A DNA stretch of 64,000 nucleotides from an uncultured Flavobacteriales bacterium (GTDB lineage Bacteria > Bacteroidota > Bacteroidia > Flavobacteriales > Crocinitomicaceae), in NCBI GenBank assembly GCA_946480085.1, contig CAMLHZ010000004.1, forward strand, positions 124,001 to 188,000. Direction: 5' to 3'. Positions 1 through 10,300 of the stretch are shown one piece after another. The notes beneath the pieces were generated by a model. The model did no database searches. It saw only the letters and a list, made by a program, of their open reading frames with translations, and had not been told where the DNA came from. The position numbers and the translations under genes were made by a program. The stretch's first letter is position 1. Every line of letters begins with the position of its first letter.

Positions 1-44
1 CCTAAAAAGAGAGCAAGCAATAATACATTTAAGGTAGTTTTCAT
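1..44 (-). CDS. Start of an exported protein, cut off by the window edge
   Basis: An ATG at 44-42 on the minus strand opens a frame that runs off the left edge without a stop. The 14 visible residues are MKTTLNVLLLALFL, one basic residue followed by a hydrophobic run, as at the start of a Sec signal peptide. Only this tip is visible, so no function can be given. It lies behind the hairpin that closes the act-cox operon and is probably a separate transcription unit. Confidence 0.45.
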   Translation of the reverse strand, partial: MKTTLNVLLLALFL

Positions 45-70
45 AAATAAGTTTTGACGAAAATAAAAAA

Positions 71-91
71 CCCTGATGAATATCATCAGGG
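71..91 (-). terminator. Rho-independent terminator of the act-cox operon
   Basis: A perfect 9-bp stem, CCCTGATGA with TCATCAGGG, encloses a 3-nt loop and is flanked by A-runs and T-runs on both sides. Read on the minus strand it starts 24 nt after the coxA stop and ends in a U-tract. The symmetry would let it act in both directions. Confidence 0.9.
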
Positions 92-115
92 TTTTTCTAT
101 ATCCTATTAAAAATC

Positions 116-1939
116 TTAATGATCTTCTTCTCCGTCTGCTAACGGAACAGTTTGAGGAATGTAATCCTCTTCTGCCCCAGGCTTAGAGTAATCATAAGGC
201 CAACGGTGAACTTCCGGAATAGCTCCAGGCCAGTTTCCGTGAATATGCTCTACCGGAGTAGTCCACTCCAATGTATTCGCTTTCCAAGGGTTTTGTACTG
301 CTACTGGTCCACGGAAAATACTGTAGAAGAAGTTGAATAAGAAAATCAACTGTCCAACTGCAGCAATAAACGCGAATACAGTAATGATTTGGTTCAAGTC
401 AGCGATCATTTCACCAGATGAATTGTTGAATCCTGTTTGATCCTCCATATTTCCGTAAACGGAGTAGTCGTAGTAACGACGAGGTGCTCCAGCCAATCCA
501 ACAAAGTGCATTGGGAAGAATACTCCGTAAGCTCCAACGATCGTTACCCAGAAGTGAGCGTAACCTAAACGTGTGTTCAACATACGTCCGTACATTTTCG
601 GGAACCAGTGGTAAACACCGGCGAACATTCCGAATACAGCAGACATACCCATTACAATGTGGAAGTGAGCTACAACGAAATACGTATCGTGAATTGCGAT
701 ATCCAAAGCTGAATCGGCAAGGATGATACCTGTAACACCACCAGTGATGAACGTAGAAACCAATCCAATTGAGAACAACATTGCCGGAGTATAGATGTTG
801 GATCCTTTCCAGATAGTTGTGATGTAGTTAAACACTTTTACAGCTGAAGGAATTGCAATCAACAATGTAGTAAATACGAATACAGAACCTAAGAACGGAT
901 TCATTCCCGTCATAAACATGTGGTGACCCCAAACGATGAATGATAAGAATCCAATTGCTAAGATAGAACCAATCATTGCGCGGTAACCGAAGATTGCCTT
1001 ACGAGAGTTGGTTGCGATAATTTCTGATGTTAATCCTAAAGCCGGAAGAAGTACGATATATACCTCAGGGTGACCTAAGAACCAGAATAAATGCTGGTAA
1101 AGAATTGGTGAACCACCATGGTTCTCTAACATTTCAGATCCAACAATGATATCAGAAAGGTAGAACGATGTTCCAGCCAAACGGTCCATTGTTAACAACA
1201 ACGCTGCAGAAAGTAATACAGGGAAAGAAAGTACACCAAGGATTGCTGTTACAAAGAACGCCCAAATTGTTAATGGCATACGTGTCATCTTCATTCCTCT
1301 TGTACGCAAGTTCAAGATCGTTACGATGTAGTTCAAAGATCCTAACAATGATGATGCAATGAAAATTGTCATTGAAATCAACCAAAGTGTCATCCCTTCT
1401 CCGGATCCATCAATTGCATCAGGAAGAGCTGATAACGGAGGATAAACTGTCCAACCAGATGACGCAGGTCCTGTTTCAATAAACAACGAGTACGTCATAA
1501 TAATTGAAGACAACATAAAGAACCAGAACGACAACATGTTCAAGAAACCAGAAGCCATATCACGTGCACCAATTTGCAACGGAATAAGCAAGTTCGAGAA
1601 TGTTCCTGACAAACCACCTGTTAAAAGGAAGAATACCATGATTGTACCGTGAATAGTAACCAATGCCAAGTACATTGATTCCTTCATTACTCCTCCCGGA
1701 GCCCATTTCTCACCTAAGAAAAATGACAAGAAATCGCTTTCTTCACCTGGCCAAGCCAATTGAACACGGAATAACAATGATAAAATCATTGCGATTACCC
1801 CCATGAAAACAGCAGTTATTAGGAACTGCTTCCCGATCATTTTATGATCCTGGGTGAAGATATACTTTGAAATAAAACCTTCTTCATGGTGATGATGACC
1901 ATGAGCGTCGTGATGTGCGTGTGCTTCGTGAGCTGCCAT
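116..1939 (-). CDS. coxA: Cytochrome c oxidase subunit I (aa3-type, A1 family)
   Basis: Catalytic subunit of the terminal oxidase, reducing O2 to water and pumping protons in the inner membrane. All metal ligands are visible in 607 residues: H97 and H427 for the low-spin heme, H425 for heme a3, and H290, H339 and H340 for CuB. The HPEVY motif at 290-294 carries the cross-linked Tyr and the Glu that marks A1-type enzymes. About twelve membrane helices are apparent. The N-terminus is odd: residues 4-18 hold nine histidines. It is the last gene of the act-cox operon, 30 bp after coxB, so the oxidase is probably made in step with alternative complex III and may form a supercomplex with it, as in Flavobacterium johnsoniae. 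Confidence 0.97.
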   Translation of the reverse strand: MAAHEAHAHHDAHGHHHHEEGFISKYIFTQDHKMIGKQFLITAVFMGVIAMILSLLFRVQLAWPGEESDFLSFFLGEKWAPGGVMKESMYLALVTIHGTIMVFFLLTGGLSGTFSNLLIPLQIGARDMASGFLNMLSFWFFMLSSIIMTYSLFIETGPASSGWTVYPPLSALPDAIDGSGEGMTLWLISMTIFIASSLLGSLNYIVTILNLRTRGMKMTRMPLTIWAFFVTAILGVLSFPVLLSAALLLTMDRLAGTSFYLSDIIVGSEMLENHGGSPILYQHLFWFLGHPEVYIVLLPALGLTSEIIATNSRKAIFGYRAMIGSILAIGFLSFIVWGHHMFMTGMNPFLGSVFVFTTLLIAIPSAVKVFNYITTIWKGSNIYTPAMLFSIGLVSTFITGGVTGIILADSALDIAIHDTYFVVAHFHIVMGMSAVFGMFAGVYHWFPKMYGRMLNTRLGYAHFWVTIVGAYGVFFPMHFVGLAGAPRRYYDYSVYGNMEDQTGFNNSSGEMIADLNQIITVFAFIAAVGQLIFLFNFFYSIFRGPVAVQNPWKANTLEWTTPVEHIHGNWPGAIPEVHRWPYDYSKPGAEEDYIPQTVPLADGEEDH

Positions 1940-1969
1940 GATTTTATTTTTTTACTGTTGTATTAAAAA

Positions 1970-3265
1970 TTATTTCGTTTCAGTTGCTGGTGCCATCGGA
2001 TCAGTTAAAGAATCCGCAGTTGTTGCTACAGTGTCTTTTTTCTCTTCTTTCGGCTTGTACAATGCGTATGAGTTCTTGAATGTTTTACAAACATCCTTCG
2101 CTGCAGGATTCAATTTAGAAACTTTCTTATACCAAGCAGCATAAGCTTTCTTATCCAATACAACTACCATCAACTTCATTTTGTAGTGAGAAGATCCACA
2201 GATCTTGTTACACATCAATACGTAATTGAATTTCTCGTCGTGCATTTTCACTTTCATTTCCTTCGTAGTGATCGTAGGCTTGAACTTGAAACGAGTAGTC
2301 ATACCCGGAACAGTGTTCATTTGAGCACGGAAGTGAGGGAAATATGCAGAGTGAATTACGTCTTTAGAACGGAAGTTGAATTCAACTTCACGGTCAACAC
2401 AAAGGTACAATGTATCATTTGCTCCGAAAACGATATCGTCCATTGCAGCTTTATCAGCGGCTTTATTATGACGAGCTCTCATTTGGTAAAGCAAACGAAC
2501 CAAACGCTCCTGACGACCAAGATTCAAAATCATCTTAGCACGTGTTTTAGGATCAGGGAACAACATTTTGTTATTCAATCTTGTTTCCAAATCTTTGATT
2601 CCATTAGCACCCATTTCCATTGAATCGATTGCATTCTGAATTGTTTCAGTTGTCATCAATGCCAAAGGATTGTTACCATTTGTCAATTTGTAATCGAAGC
2701 TTCCCAATTTGTTGTCATCTCCTGCCAAACGAACTGTCCAGTCGAATTGTTTAGAGTATAACTCAATTCGTTGTGCTTCTTTATCAGCATCTGAAGTTTG
2801 CTCATTCCATGAGATCAAACCAAGGATGATAATTACAGCCAACACCAAAGCAGGAATAACTGTCCAAACCAACTCTAACTTGTTTGAGTGCGGGAACCAA
2901 TTAGCTTTTACGCCTGGTTTGCGAACATATTTGAAAGCAAATACGAACAACAAGAGATTCGTTAAGAAGAATACTGCGATAATTATCACGAAGTTCAGGT
3001 TCAACAACCAGTCAGTTGCAGCACCGCTTTCAGAAGCAGCCTCACCACGACCAGTCCAACCATATTTCAACATCAACCAAATGAAACCACCGAACATGAA
3101 CATCATGAACGCCAATAACAACGTTGCGTTTAAACGGTTATCACGATTTGGAATATCTTCCTCGCGTCTACCATTCAATTTAGAAGACAACTCGTACAAG
3201 CGCACCAACTGCGTAATTGCGAGTACTCCTAAAATAACTACTATTAATATAATAAGCTTTGTCAT
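1970..3265 (-). CDS. coxB: Cytochrome c oxidase subunit II (CuA subunit)
   Basis: Subunit II accepts electrons at the binuclear CuA centre and passes them to subunit I. The 431 residues show hydrophobic helices near 1-20, 47-66, 90-112 and 132-152, then a periplasmic cupredoxin domain. The CuA loop is C352-x3-C356-x3-H360-x2-M363, with another His in an upstream VIHSAYFPHF stretch. The usual Glu of the C-x-E-x-C loop is Lys here (CNKIC). That residue ligates copper through its backbone carbonyl, so a working centre is still expected. There is no C-terminal cytochrome c domain, so this is not a caa3 enzyme and electrons probably arrive from ActE or ActA. An insert near residues 205-280 and a 60-residue tail make it longer than typical subunit II. 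Confidence 0.95.
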   Translation of the reverse strand: MTKLIILIVVILGVLAITQLVRLYELSSKLNGRREEDIPNRDNRLNATLLLAFMMFMFGGFIWLMLKYGWTGRGEAASESGAATDWLLNLNFVIIIAVFFLTNLLLFVFAFKYVRKPGVKANWFPHSNKLELVWTVIPALVLAVIIILGLISWNEQTSDADKEAQRIELYSKQFDWTVRLAGDDNKLGSFDYKLTNGNNPLALMTTETIQNAIDSMEMGANGIKDLETRLNNKMLFPDPKTRAKMILNLGRQERLVRLLYQMRARHNKAADKAAMDDIVFGANDTLYLCVDREVEFNFRSKDVIHSAYFPHFRAQMNTVPGMTTRFKFKPTITTKEMKVKMHDEKFNYVLMCNKICGSSHYKMKLMVVVLDKKAYAAWYKKVSKLNPAAKDVCKTFKNSYALYKPKEEKKDTVATTADSLTDPMAPATETK

Positions 3266-3291
3266 CGTATTACTTTTTCAGCTATTCGTTA

Positions 3292-4488
3292 TTAGAATTC
3301 GTGATGAATACTTTCGTCCAAGAACGGGTGATTCACCGGTGTGAGTGGAGCCTTCGTCAGATTAGTAAGTATAACTCTGATAAAGATTCCCAAGAACAAT
3401 ACTGCCATTCCAATTTCCAAGAAACCGATGAAAGCATGTGTTCCCATAGAACCACCCATAACCATAATGTATGCATCTGTCCAGTGTCCTGCGAAGATGA
3501 TCAAACCAACTGCTGTTAAAACTCCAGCATGACGTTTTGCATCTCTCGACATCAACAACAACATTGGGAATGCGAAGTTGATAAAGAACATTAAGAAGTA
3601 CATCAATTTGTAGTGATCAATTCTTGTTTTGTAGTAAGTAACCTCCTCAGGAATGTTAGCATACCAAATCAACATGAATTGAGAGAACCATAAGTAAGAC
3701 CACAAGAATGAAGTTGCAAATGTCCATTTCGCTAAATCGTGGATGTGGTTTTCGTTTACTTTCGGCAAGTAACCTAACTTTTTCAAGTAAAGCGTTAAAC
3801 AAACCATTACGATCATTGCAGAACACCACATTCCAGCAAATACATACCATCCGAACAATGTAGAGAACCAGTGTGCATCAATTGACATGATCCAGTCCCA
3901 AGATGAAGTACATACGAATACTGCGAAGTAAACTAAGAATAACGCTCCACGCTTGTAGTTCTTGAAGTGAAGATCTGTTCCACCTACTTTATCTTCTTGC
4001 AATGAACGCTTTCTGAAACCATTCCAGAAAATGATGTAAACCCCAATGTAAACGATAGTTCTCAACCAGAAGAAACCTTTGTTCAAGTAGAACGCTTTTC
4101 CTTCCATGATCTCGTCACCTTTCGTATGAGCAGTATCCATCCAAGAGTAAACTCCACCTCCATTATTCAATGTTAGAAGAAGTAATACTAAAAGCAAGAA
4201 CGATGCTCCCCAAGGAATATAACCAGTTACAGCCTCAATAATTCTTTTTACTGATGCGTACCATCCTGTTTCAGTTGCATATTGTAGTGTTAGGAAGAAC
4301 ATAGCCCCCATTCCAATTCCGAAGAAGAAGAAACTATCAACAAGCAAATTCGCCATTACGCGTTGACCAAGCATATCACCATTGTGGTGGTTAAGTTCGC
4401 ACAACACGCCTAAACCGATTCCGATAATTCCGATTGCCATCAGAACTATGGTTAATGTTTTAGCTTTCGATGTTATTTTGAATTCCAT
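3292..4488 (-). CDS. actF: Alternative complex III membrane subunit ActF
   Basis: A 398-residue polytopic protein with about ten hydrophobic helices. It matches the ActF family, a diverged relative of the NrfD-like ActC subunit. In alternative complex III, ActC and ActF form the membrane core, ActC carrying the quinol site and ActF having no known cofactor. No metal-binding motif is visible here, as expected. The gene sits between actE (29 bp) and coxB (26 bp) in the usual act-cox order. The assignment rests on length, helix pattern and position. Confidence 0.9.
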   Translation of the reverse strand: MEFKITSKAKTLTIVLMAIGIIGIGLGVLCELNHHNGDMLGQRVMANLLVDSFFFFGIGMGAMFFLTLQYATETGWYASVKRIIEAVTGYIPWGASFLLLVLLLLTLNNGGGVYSWMDTAHTKGDEIMEGKAFYLNKGFFWLRTIVYIGVYIIFWNGFRKRSLQEDKVGGTDLHFKNYKRGALFLVYFAVFVCTSSWDWIMSIDAHWFSTLFGWYVFAGMWCSAMIVMVCLTLYLKKLGYLPKVNENHIHDLAKWTFATSFLWSYLWFSQFMLIWYANIPEEVTYYKTRIDHYKLMYFLMFFINFAFPMLLLMSRDAKRHAGVLTAVGLIIFAGHWTDAYIMVMGGSMGTHAFIGFLEIGMAVLFLGIFIRVILTNLTKAPLTPVNHPFLDESIHHEF

Positions 4489-4517
4489 TTTTATATGATT
4501 TTCTATCGGTTTAGCAA

Positions 4518-5258
4518 TTATTTAGTTGGTACTGTATCGTTAGCCATTACAGCACTCCACATTGGTTTACCCGCGGCATCAAACTTTCCGTAGTTCTTAT
4601 CTTGCAATTGCTTGATGTAGTGAACTAAGGTCCAGATTTCTTTCTTGTTCAACAATGAGTTGTGAGCACCCATCATGTTTTTACCGTAGTAAATAGAGTA
4701 GAACATTTGTCCTTCTGCAATTGACAAGTTTCCGAAGTCTGCAGCTCCCGAATAAGCTCCTGATTGAACCATTGGTCCGTTACCATCACCTTTTTCACCG
4801 TGACAATGCTTACAATTGATAGTGTACAACATTTTACCCTCTGCAAAAAGCGCAGTAGCACTTGCAGCATCTGTAATTTTCAACGGGTTCATATCAGAGA
4901 TAGCAGCCAAATACTCAGCATCTTTGCTTAAAGAACGATCCCATCCGTACAAACCGTGTGATTGATTTGCATCAACAGCTGGTTTTCTCCAGTAAGGCAA
5001 CATAATGTTTACCGTAGCCGAATCTGTTCCCCAGTAAGGAATTGTATACTTAGGCGGAACCAAAGACGATCGGATTAATTTCTGATCCTCATTAATTCTT
5101 CCTTTTACCTCTGCGTAATCCACGTATGGCTCAATTGCTGGAGAACGATACATGTCTGGCATGTATTCCAACCCCGGACTATCTGGATCAGATGTACAAG
5201 CAGTCGCCAAAAGCGCTACCACTGAAATCTGTGCAAATACCTTGAACTTAATTTTCAT
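4518..5258 (-). CDS. actE: Alternative complex III monoheme cytochrome c lipoprotein ActE
   Basis: A 246-residue lipoprotein: hydrophobic leader and lipobox LLATAC with C21 as the predicted lipidated cysteine. One heme c motif, CKHCH at 149-153, lies in a class I cytochrome c fold followed by a Met-rich stretch (KNMMGAH) that probably supplies the axial methionine. In ACIII supercomplexes the monoheme subunit relays electrons from the multiheme subunit to the CuA centre of the oxidase, which fits an oxidase lacking its own cytochrome c domain. It lies between actD and actF in the operon. Confidence 0.93.
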   Translation of the reverse strand: MKIKFKVFAQISVVALLATACTSDPDSPGLEYMPDMYRSPAIEPYVDYAEVKGRINEDQKLIRSSLVPPKYTIPYWGTDSATVNIMLPYWRKPAVDANQSHGLYGWDRSLSKDAEYLAAISDMNPLKITDAASATALFAEGKMLYTINCKHCHGEKGDGNGPMVQSGAYSGAADFGNLSIAEGQMFYSIYYGKNMMGAHNSLLNKKEIWTLVHYIKQLQDKNYGKFDAAGKPMWSAVMANDTVPTK

Positions 5259-5306
5259 CTCTATTTTCTTTAAAATTGATCTGCCTAAGGCGGACGGATC
5301 TAATTA

Positions 5307-5840
5307 TTAAATTTCTTTTTGATCGATCTCGATCACTCCCGTTTCATTCAACATTGCCAACAACTCATCAGCGCTATGACCATGGTTATCAGAAGTGCGG
5401 ATTTCCATTACAAACTTATCATCCGTAGTACGTGGATCCGGATTTGACGCCGGCATACCTGGAAGTGTTTTATTCAACAATAAGTATGTAATTGCCATTC
5501 CGTGAGCAGCACACAATACAGTGAACTCAAATGAAATTGGAATAAACGCCAATACATTATCTAAGTATGACTCATTTGGTTTACCACCAATGTTCATCGG
5601 CCAATCTTCAATCATGAAGTAACGCATACCAATTGTTGCCAACATAGTTCCTGTAAGTCCATACAAGAAAGCCATGATTCCCAAACGAGTATTTTTCACT
5701 CCGATGATCGGATCAATTCCATGAATTGGAAAAGGTGAAAATACTTCAGCAACTTTAACACCTTTAGCTACCAACTTCTTTGCACCATCCTTTAGTACAT
5801 CGTCGTCGTCATACATTGCATAAATTACTTTGTCTGCCAT
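5307..5840 (-). CDS. actD: Alternative complex III subunit ActD (DUF3341)
   Basis: A 177-residue protein with the DUF3341 layout: a cytoplasmic N-terminal part with an FSPFPIHGID stretch, two membrane helices near 55-80 and 100-125, and a short acidic tail. ActD is a cofactor-free subunit packed against ActC. The start lies 8 bp after the actC stop, and the operon order is the standard act order. Confidence 0.92.
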   Translation of the reverse strand: MADKVIYAMYDDDDVLKDGAKKLVAKGVKVAEVFSPFPIHGIDPIIGVKNTRLGIMAFLYGLTGTMLATIGMRYFMIEDWPMNIGGKPNESYLDNVLAFIPISFEFTVLCAAHGMAITYLLLNKTLPGMPASNPDPRTTDDKFVMEIRTSDNHGHSADELLAMLNETGVIEIDQKEI

Positions 5841-5848
5841 GTCTTCTA

Positions 5849-7294
5849 TTAATGATTGTGAGTATTATCGTGATCATCGTGTCCATGACCATGACCATTT
5901 TTAGCAAAATAAGGGTGAACCGGAGCGGTATCGTTCTTAAATGATTCACCTGATGATTTCAAGATTGTTTTCACCTCATTCAAAGCCAATACAGGGAAGA
6001 AACGGGCAAACAATAAGAAGAATACAAAGAACAAACCTATCGTTCCAATATATACACCTAAGTCAATGTGACTTGGGAAGTGCATAGACCAAGAAGATGG
6101 AAGGTAATCTCTGTGAATTGAAGTAACGATAATTACATAACGCTCGAACCACATACCGATGTTTACAACAATCGAGATGAAGAATGTAAACAACAATGAA
6201 CGACGTAACTTTTTGAACCACATCAACTGAGGAGAGATAACGTTACATGTCATCATCGCCCAGTATGCCCACCAGTAAGGACCAGCAGCACGGTTAATGA
6301 ATGCGTATGCTTCGTATTCTACACCTGAGTACCAAGAGATGAACAACTCTGTAATGTATGCAGTACCTACAATAGATCCTGTTACCATGATTACGATGTT
6401 CATGTACTCCACGTGTTTTGTGTGGATATATGCTTCCAACTTCATTGCTTTACGCATTACAAGAAGAAGCGTTTGTACCATGGCAAATCCTGAGAATACC
6501 GCTCCCGCTACGAAATACGGAGGAAAGATAGTGGTATGCCATCCTGGAATTACCGAAGTAGCAAAGTCAAATGATACAATAGAGTGTACCGAGAATACTA
6601 GTGGAGTTGCAACCCCAGCCAATACTAATGATACCAATTCGAAACGATTCCAGTGCTTAGCACGACCAGACCATCCGAAAGAAAGAATAGAATACATCTT
6701 CTTTGGAATCGGTTTTTTAACACGGTCACGGATAGTTGCGAAATCAGGGATCAAACCAATGTACCAGAATACTAACGAAACTGAAAGGTAAGTCGAGATC
6801 GCAAATACGTCCCATAACAACGGTGAGTTGAAGTTAACCCAAAGTGAACCGAAGTGGTTTGGTAATGGAAGTGTCCAGTAACCTACCCATAAACGACCCA
6901 TGTGAATTAACGGGAACATACCTGCCATGAATACCGCGAAAATGGTCATCGCCTCTGCAGAACGGTTAATCGCCATTCTCCATTTTTGACGGAACAATAA
7001 CAACACGGCTGAGATTAACGTACCGGCGTGACCGATACCTACCCACCATACGAAATTGGTAATATCCCAAGCCCATCCAATGGTTTTGTTCAATCCCCAT
7101 GTTCCAATACCTGTTCCTAATAGGTAAAGAATACATCCTACTCCGTATAACCCAACTACCAAGGCAATTCCAAAGAGAATATACCACATGCGCGGCGCTT
7201 TGTCCTCTATTGGCTTACAAACATCCTCAGTAATCTCATGGTACGTTTTATGACCTAAGATGAGGGGTTCACGAATTGCAGCTTCCTTATGCAT
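5849..7294 (-). CDS. actC: Alternative complex III quinol-site subunit ActC (NrfD-like)
   Basis: A 481-residue NrfD/PsrC-family membrane protein with about ten helices. ActC carries the menaquinol oxidation site and sits under the iron-sulfur subunit ActB. The sequence includes the conserved [12 protein letters not shown] segment and an HFPSHID stretch, both familiar in ActC proteins. The C-terminus ends in a His/Asp-rich tail ([15 protein letters not shown]) not needed for the NrfD fold, resembling the His-rich ends of CoxA and ActB in the same operon. The gene starts 29 bp after actB. Confidence 0.95.
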   Translation of the reverse strand: MHKEAAIREPLILGHKTYHEITEDVCKPIEDKAPRMWYILFGIALVVGLYGVGCILYLLGTGIGTWGLNKTIGWAWDITNFVWWVGIGHAGTLISAVLLLFRQKWRMAINRSAEAMTIFAVFMAGMFPLIHMGRLWVGYWTLPLPNHFGSLWVNFNSPLLWDVFAISTYLSVSLVFWYIGLIPDFATIRDRVKKPIPKKMYSILSFGWSGRAKHWNRFELVSLVLAGVATPLVFSVHSIVSFDFATSVIPGWHTTIFPPYFVAGAVFSGFAMVQTLLLVMRKAMKLEAYIHTKHVEYMNIVIMVTGSIVGTAYITELFISWYSGVEYEAYAFINRAAGPYWWAYWAMMTCNVISPQLMWFKKLRRSLLFTFFISIVVNIGMWFERYVIIVTSIHRDYLPSSWSMHFPSHIDLGVYIGTIGLFFVFFLLFARFFPVLALNEVKTILKSSGESFKNDTAPVHPYFAKNGHGHGHDDHDNTHNH

Positions 7295-7323
7295 CAGACT
7301 TTATTTTTAGCAATTAATGATTA

Positions 7324-10300
7324 TTATTTCTTACTGTGTTTAGCGTGAGCTTCATGTTTCCCATGGTCTTCACCATGTTTTCCATGACTGCTGTGAGCCG
7401 CCGCATGTACTGCAGCTTCATGCTGAATTCCAGCCAACACTGCATTTTCTTCGTTACGTACTTTAACCTTGTACCAAACGTTTGGCTTAACACCAACTTC
7501 TTCCAATGCCTGGTAAGAACGTTTATCTTCTGAACTTTTACGAACACTAGATTTCACATCATTCCAGTCACCGAATACGATAGCTCCTGAAGGACAAGCC
7601 TCAGAACAAGCAGAGTTCAATTCGTTATCAAGAACTGATCTACCCTCTTTCTTCGCATCCAATTTAACAGATTGAATTTTCTGAACACAGAAAGAACATT
7701 TTTCCATTACCCCACGAGTACGAACTGTAACGTCTGGATTCAATACCATACGTCCTAAATCGTCTTGTGCAGGGTTAACTTCTGTAAACTTCTTGTAAGA
7801 AGGGTAGTTGAACCAGTTGAAACGACGTACTTTGTACGGACAGTTGTTAGCACAGTAACGTGTACCGATACAACGGTTGTATGTCATTTGGTTCAATCCT
7901 TCATTTGAGTGTGTTGTTGCAGCAACCGGACAAACCGTTTCACACGGAGCGTGGTTACACTGCTGACACATCATAGGCATGTGGATTACCTTCGGATTCA
8001 TTGATGGCGTTTCAGCCTTGTCAAAGAACTCCATTTTGCTCACTTCAGCACGTTTCTTAGTGTCACGTGTTCCTGGAGCAGCTTCCATATCTGAAGCATA
8101 GTAACGGTCGATACGTAACCAAGCCATTTCACGACCACGACGTACCTCGTCTTTACCAACTACAGGAATGTTATTTTCAGCTTGACAAGCGATCAAACAA
8201 GATCCACATCCGAAACACTGGTTCAAGTCGATAGTCATTGCCCAACGGTGACCAACATCCTCAACCGGATGAGCATCCCATAAGTCAAACTCTTCGATTG
8301 CCACAGGACCTTCGTGTGTATGAATTACGTGTTTGTAATTGTAAGCGTCTTCAGTTTCTTTTTGGTAAGTTCCTAACGTTGTTTCACGAACAATCGAGTT
8401 ACGAGCCATTGCTGTAGAATGGATTTGTGTAACCGCAATTGGATACAACTCACTACCTTCTTTAGCGATAGTACCTGTTGTATTGAAATCGTAAGAACCA
8501 TTAGCGAATTCAACTAGGCGGTATGCATTCTTACCAACAGGAACTCTGTTTCCTTTTTCGTCAGTTTCGTGACCACCATATTGTTTTGTCTGGTAAGCTG
8601 CCTTACCAATTTTCTCATTTCCTTCACCACGTCCGTAACCAAGTGCGATACCAACAGTACCAGCAGCTTGTCCCGGAGATGGCATTACAGGTAACGTAAT
8701 GCTTGAACTTCCAACTTTAACAGTTGCCATATTCAAACCATTCTCTTGATCGAAGTAAGTTGCATAACCACCAGCTTCCATTGTTTCAGGAGCCATAGTA
8801 ATGTAGTTATCCCAAGTAGCCTTAGAAATAGGGTCTGCCATTTCTTGCAACCATGGGTTACCAGCGTGCTCACCAGTAGCCAAACCTGCTTTTTGGTAAA
8901 GAACAACTTCAAGAGCAGAAGACTTCGGCAATTTACCTGCAAGACCGTTTAACGCCGCTTCATTGAACATCAAGTTCAACGGTGTCAAAGGCGTTTCAAG
9001 CTCCATACAGCTATTGTGCACAGCAAATCCCCAGTAAGTACGGAAATCCGTAAATTTCGTTTGCTGAGGAAAACCGTAAAGCTCCCAGTTCTTAGCAATA
9101 TAATCGTAAGCTACTGTTGAATCTTTTCCACCACGTTTCGCTTTGTGAGCCCAAACCAATACAGATTCCATTGCAGAAGCAGTATTGTGTAAAGGACGAA
9201 TTGTTGGTTGCGCTAACGCGTAGTGATTTGTTTTCGGATTGTAATCCATCCAAGACTCCAACGCGTGAAGATCAGGTGCGATGAATTTACATTTTGACGC
9301 CGTTTCATCAGCATAAAGTGACATTGAAACAGAGAACATTCCCTCTAATTTCTCACCGAATGCTTTTCCATTTGGAAGTGAATAAACCGGGTTTGTTCCT
9401 AAGAAGAAAATTGCGCTTGGAGCATCTTTACTTCCTGCAATTACTTTAGCAGCAAGATCGTGCATCTTAGCATCTTCTGATTGGAACATATTGATTTCGT
9501 TCTCAAACTTGATCGTTTTACCGTAAGCTCCAAGAACTGAATTTAACTTATTTGTAAGGATTTGTACTGCAACATTGTTTGAACCACAAACGACAATAGA
9601 GTTTCCTTTAGAAGCTTTCAATGCTTTGTAAGCCTCATCAGCAACATCAGCAGCTTGTCCTTGCAACGAAGAAGGTGTACCCGTCTTCACTCCAAATTTT
9701 GCCAAAAGGTAAGCCAACACATTTGCCTGCTCACTTGGCTTGATCATACCACGGTAATCTGCATTAGATCCTGTGATAGACATATTTGATTCGAACTGGA
9801 AGTGTTTGCTCATCCACTCTCCATCCGGATTACGACGTTTACCGTAATCAGCAGAGAATGCATTTCCTAACAACCATGTTGACAAGAAATCAGCACCAAT
9901 ACTAACGATTGTTTTCGCTTCAGTGAAATCGTAATCAGGAATCATACGTTTCCCGAAAGACTTCGCATTTGCTTCACGCATACCGTTGTAAGAAACAGCA
10001 TCGTATTGAACATGATTGAAATTCGGGTGAAGTCCTGGCATTCCTGTTGCCTCGTCAATTGTCTCTCCGTAAATAGAAGCAGACAAATCAACCAAAGCAG
10101 ATGACAATGAAGGAGAAATAACTGTATTTGTTACGAATGCAACTTTACCTTTCGCCTTTTTAATGTCGTTCAACTTATTGTGAACAGCCTTATCTAAACC
10201 TTTCCAGTCTTCAGCTCCTTCAACATTCGTCAAACGCTCAGAATCATACAATCCTAAAACAGACGCAACGATTGGCGGAGTTAAAGCTCCTTGAGTAAAT

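Noticed and set aside
2163..2213. A dead CuA centre because the Glu of the loop is missing
   Set aside because: Both Cys, His and Met ligands remain and the Glu ligand uses its backbone oxygen.
2186..3344. Long plus-strand ORFs opposite coxB
   Set aside because: They mirror a conserved gene, lack promoters and show no family resemblance.
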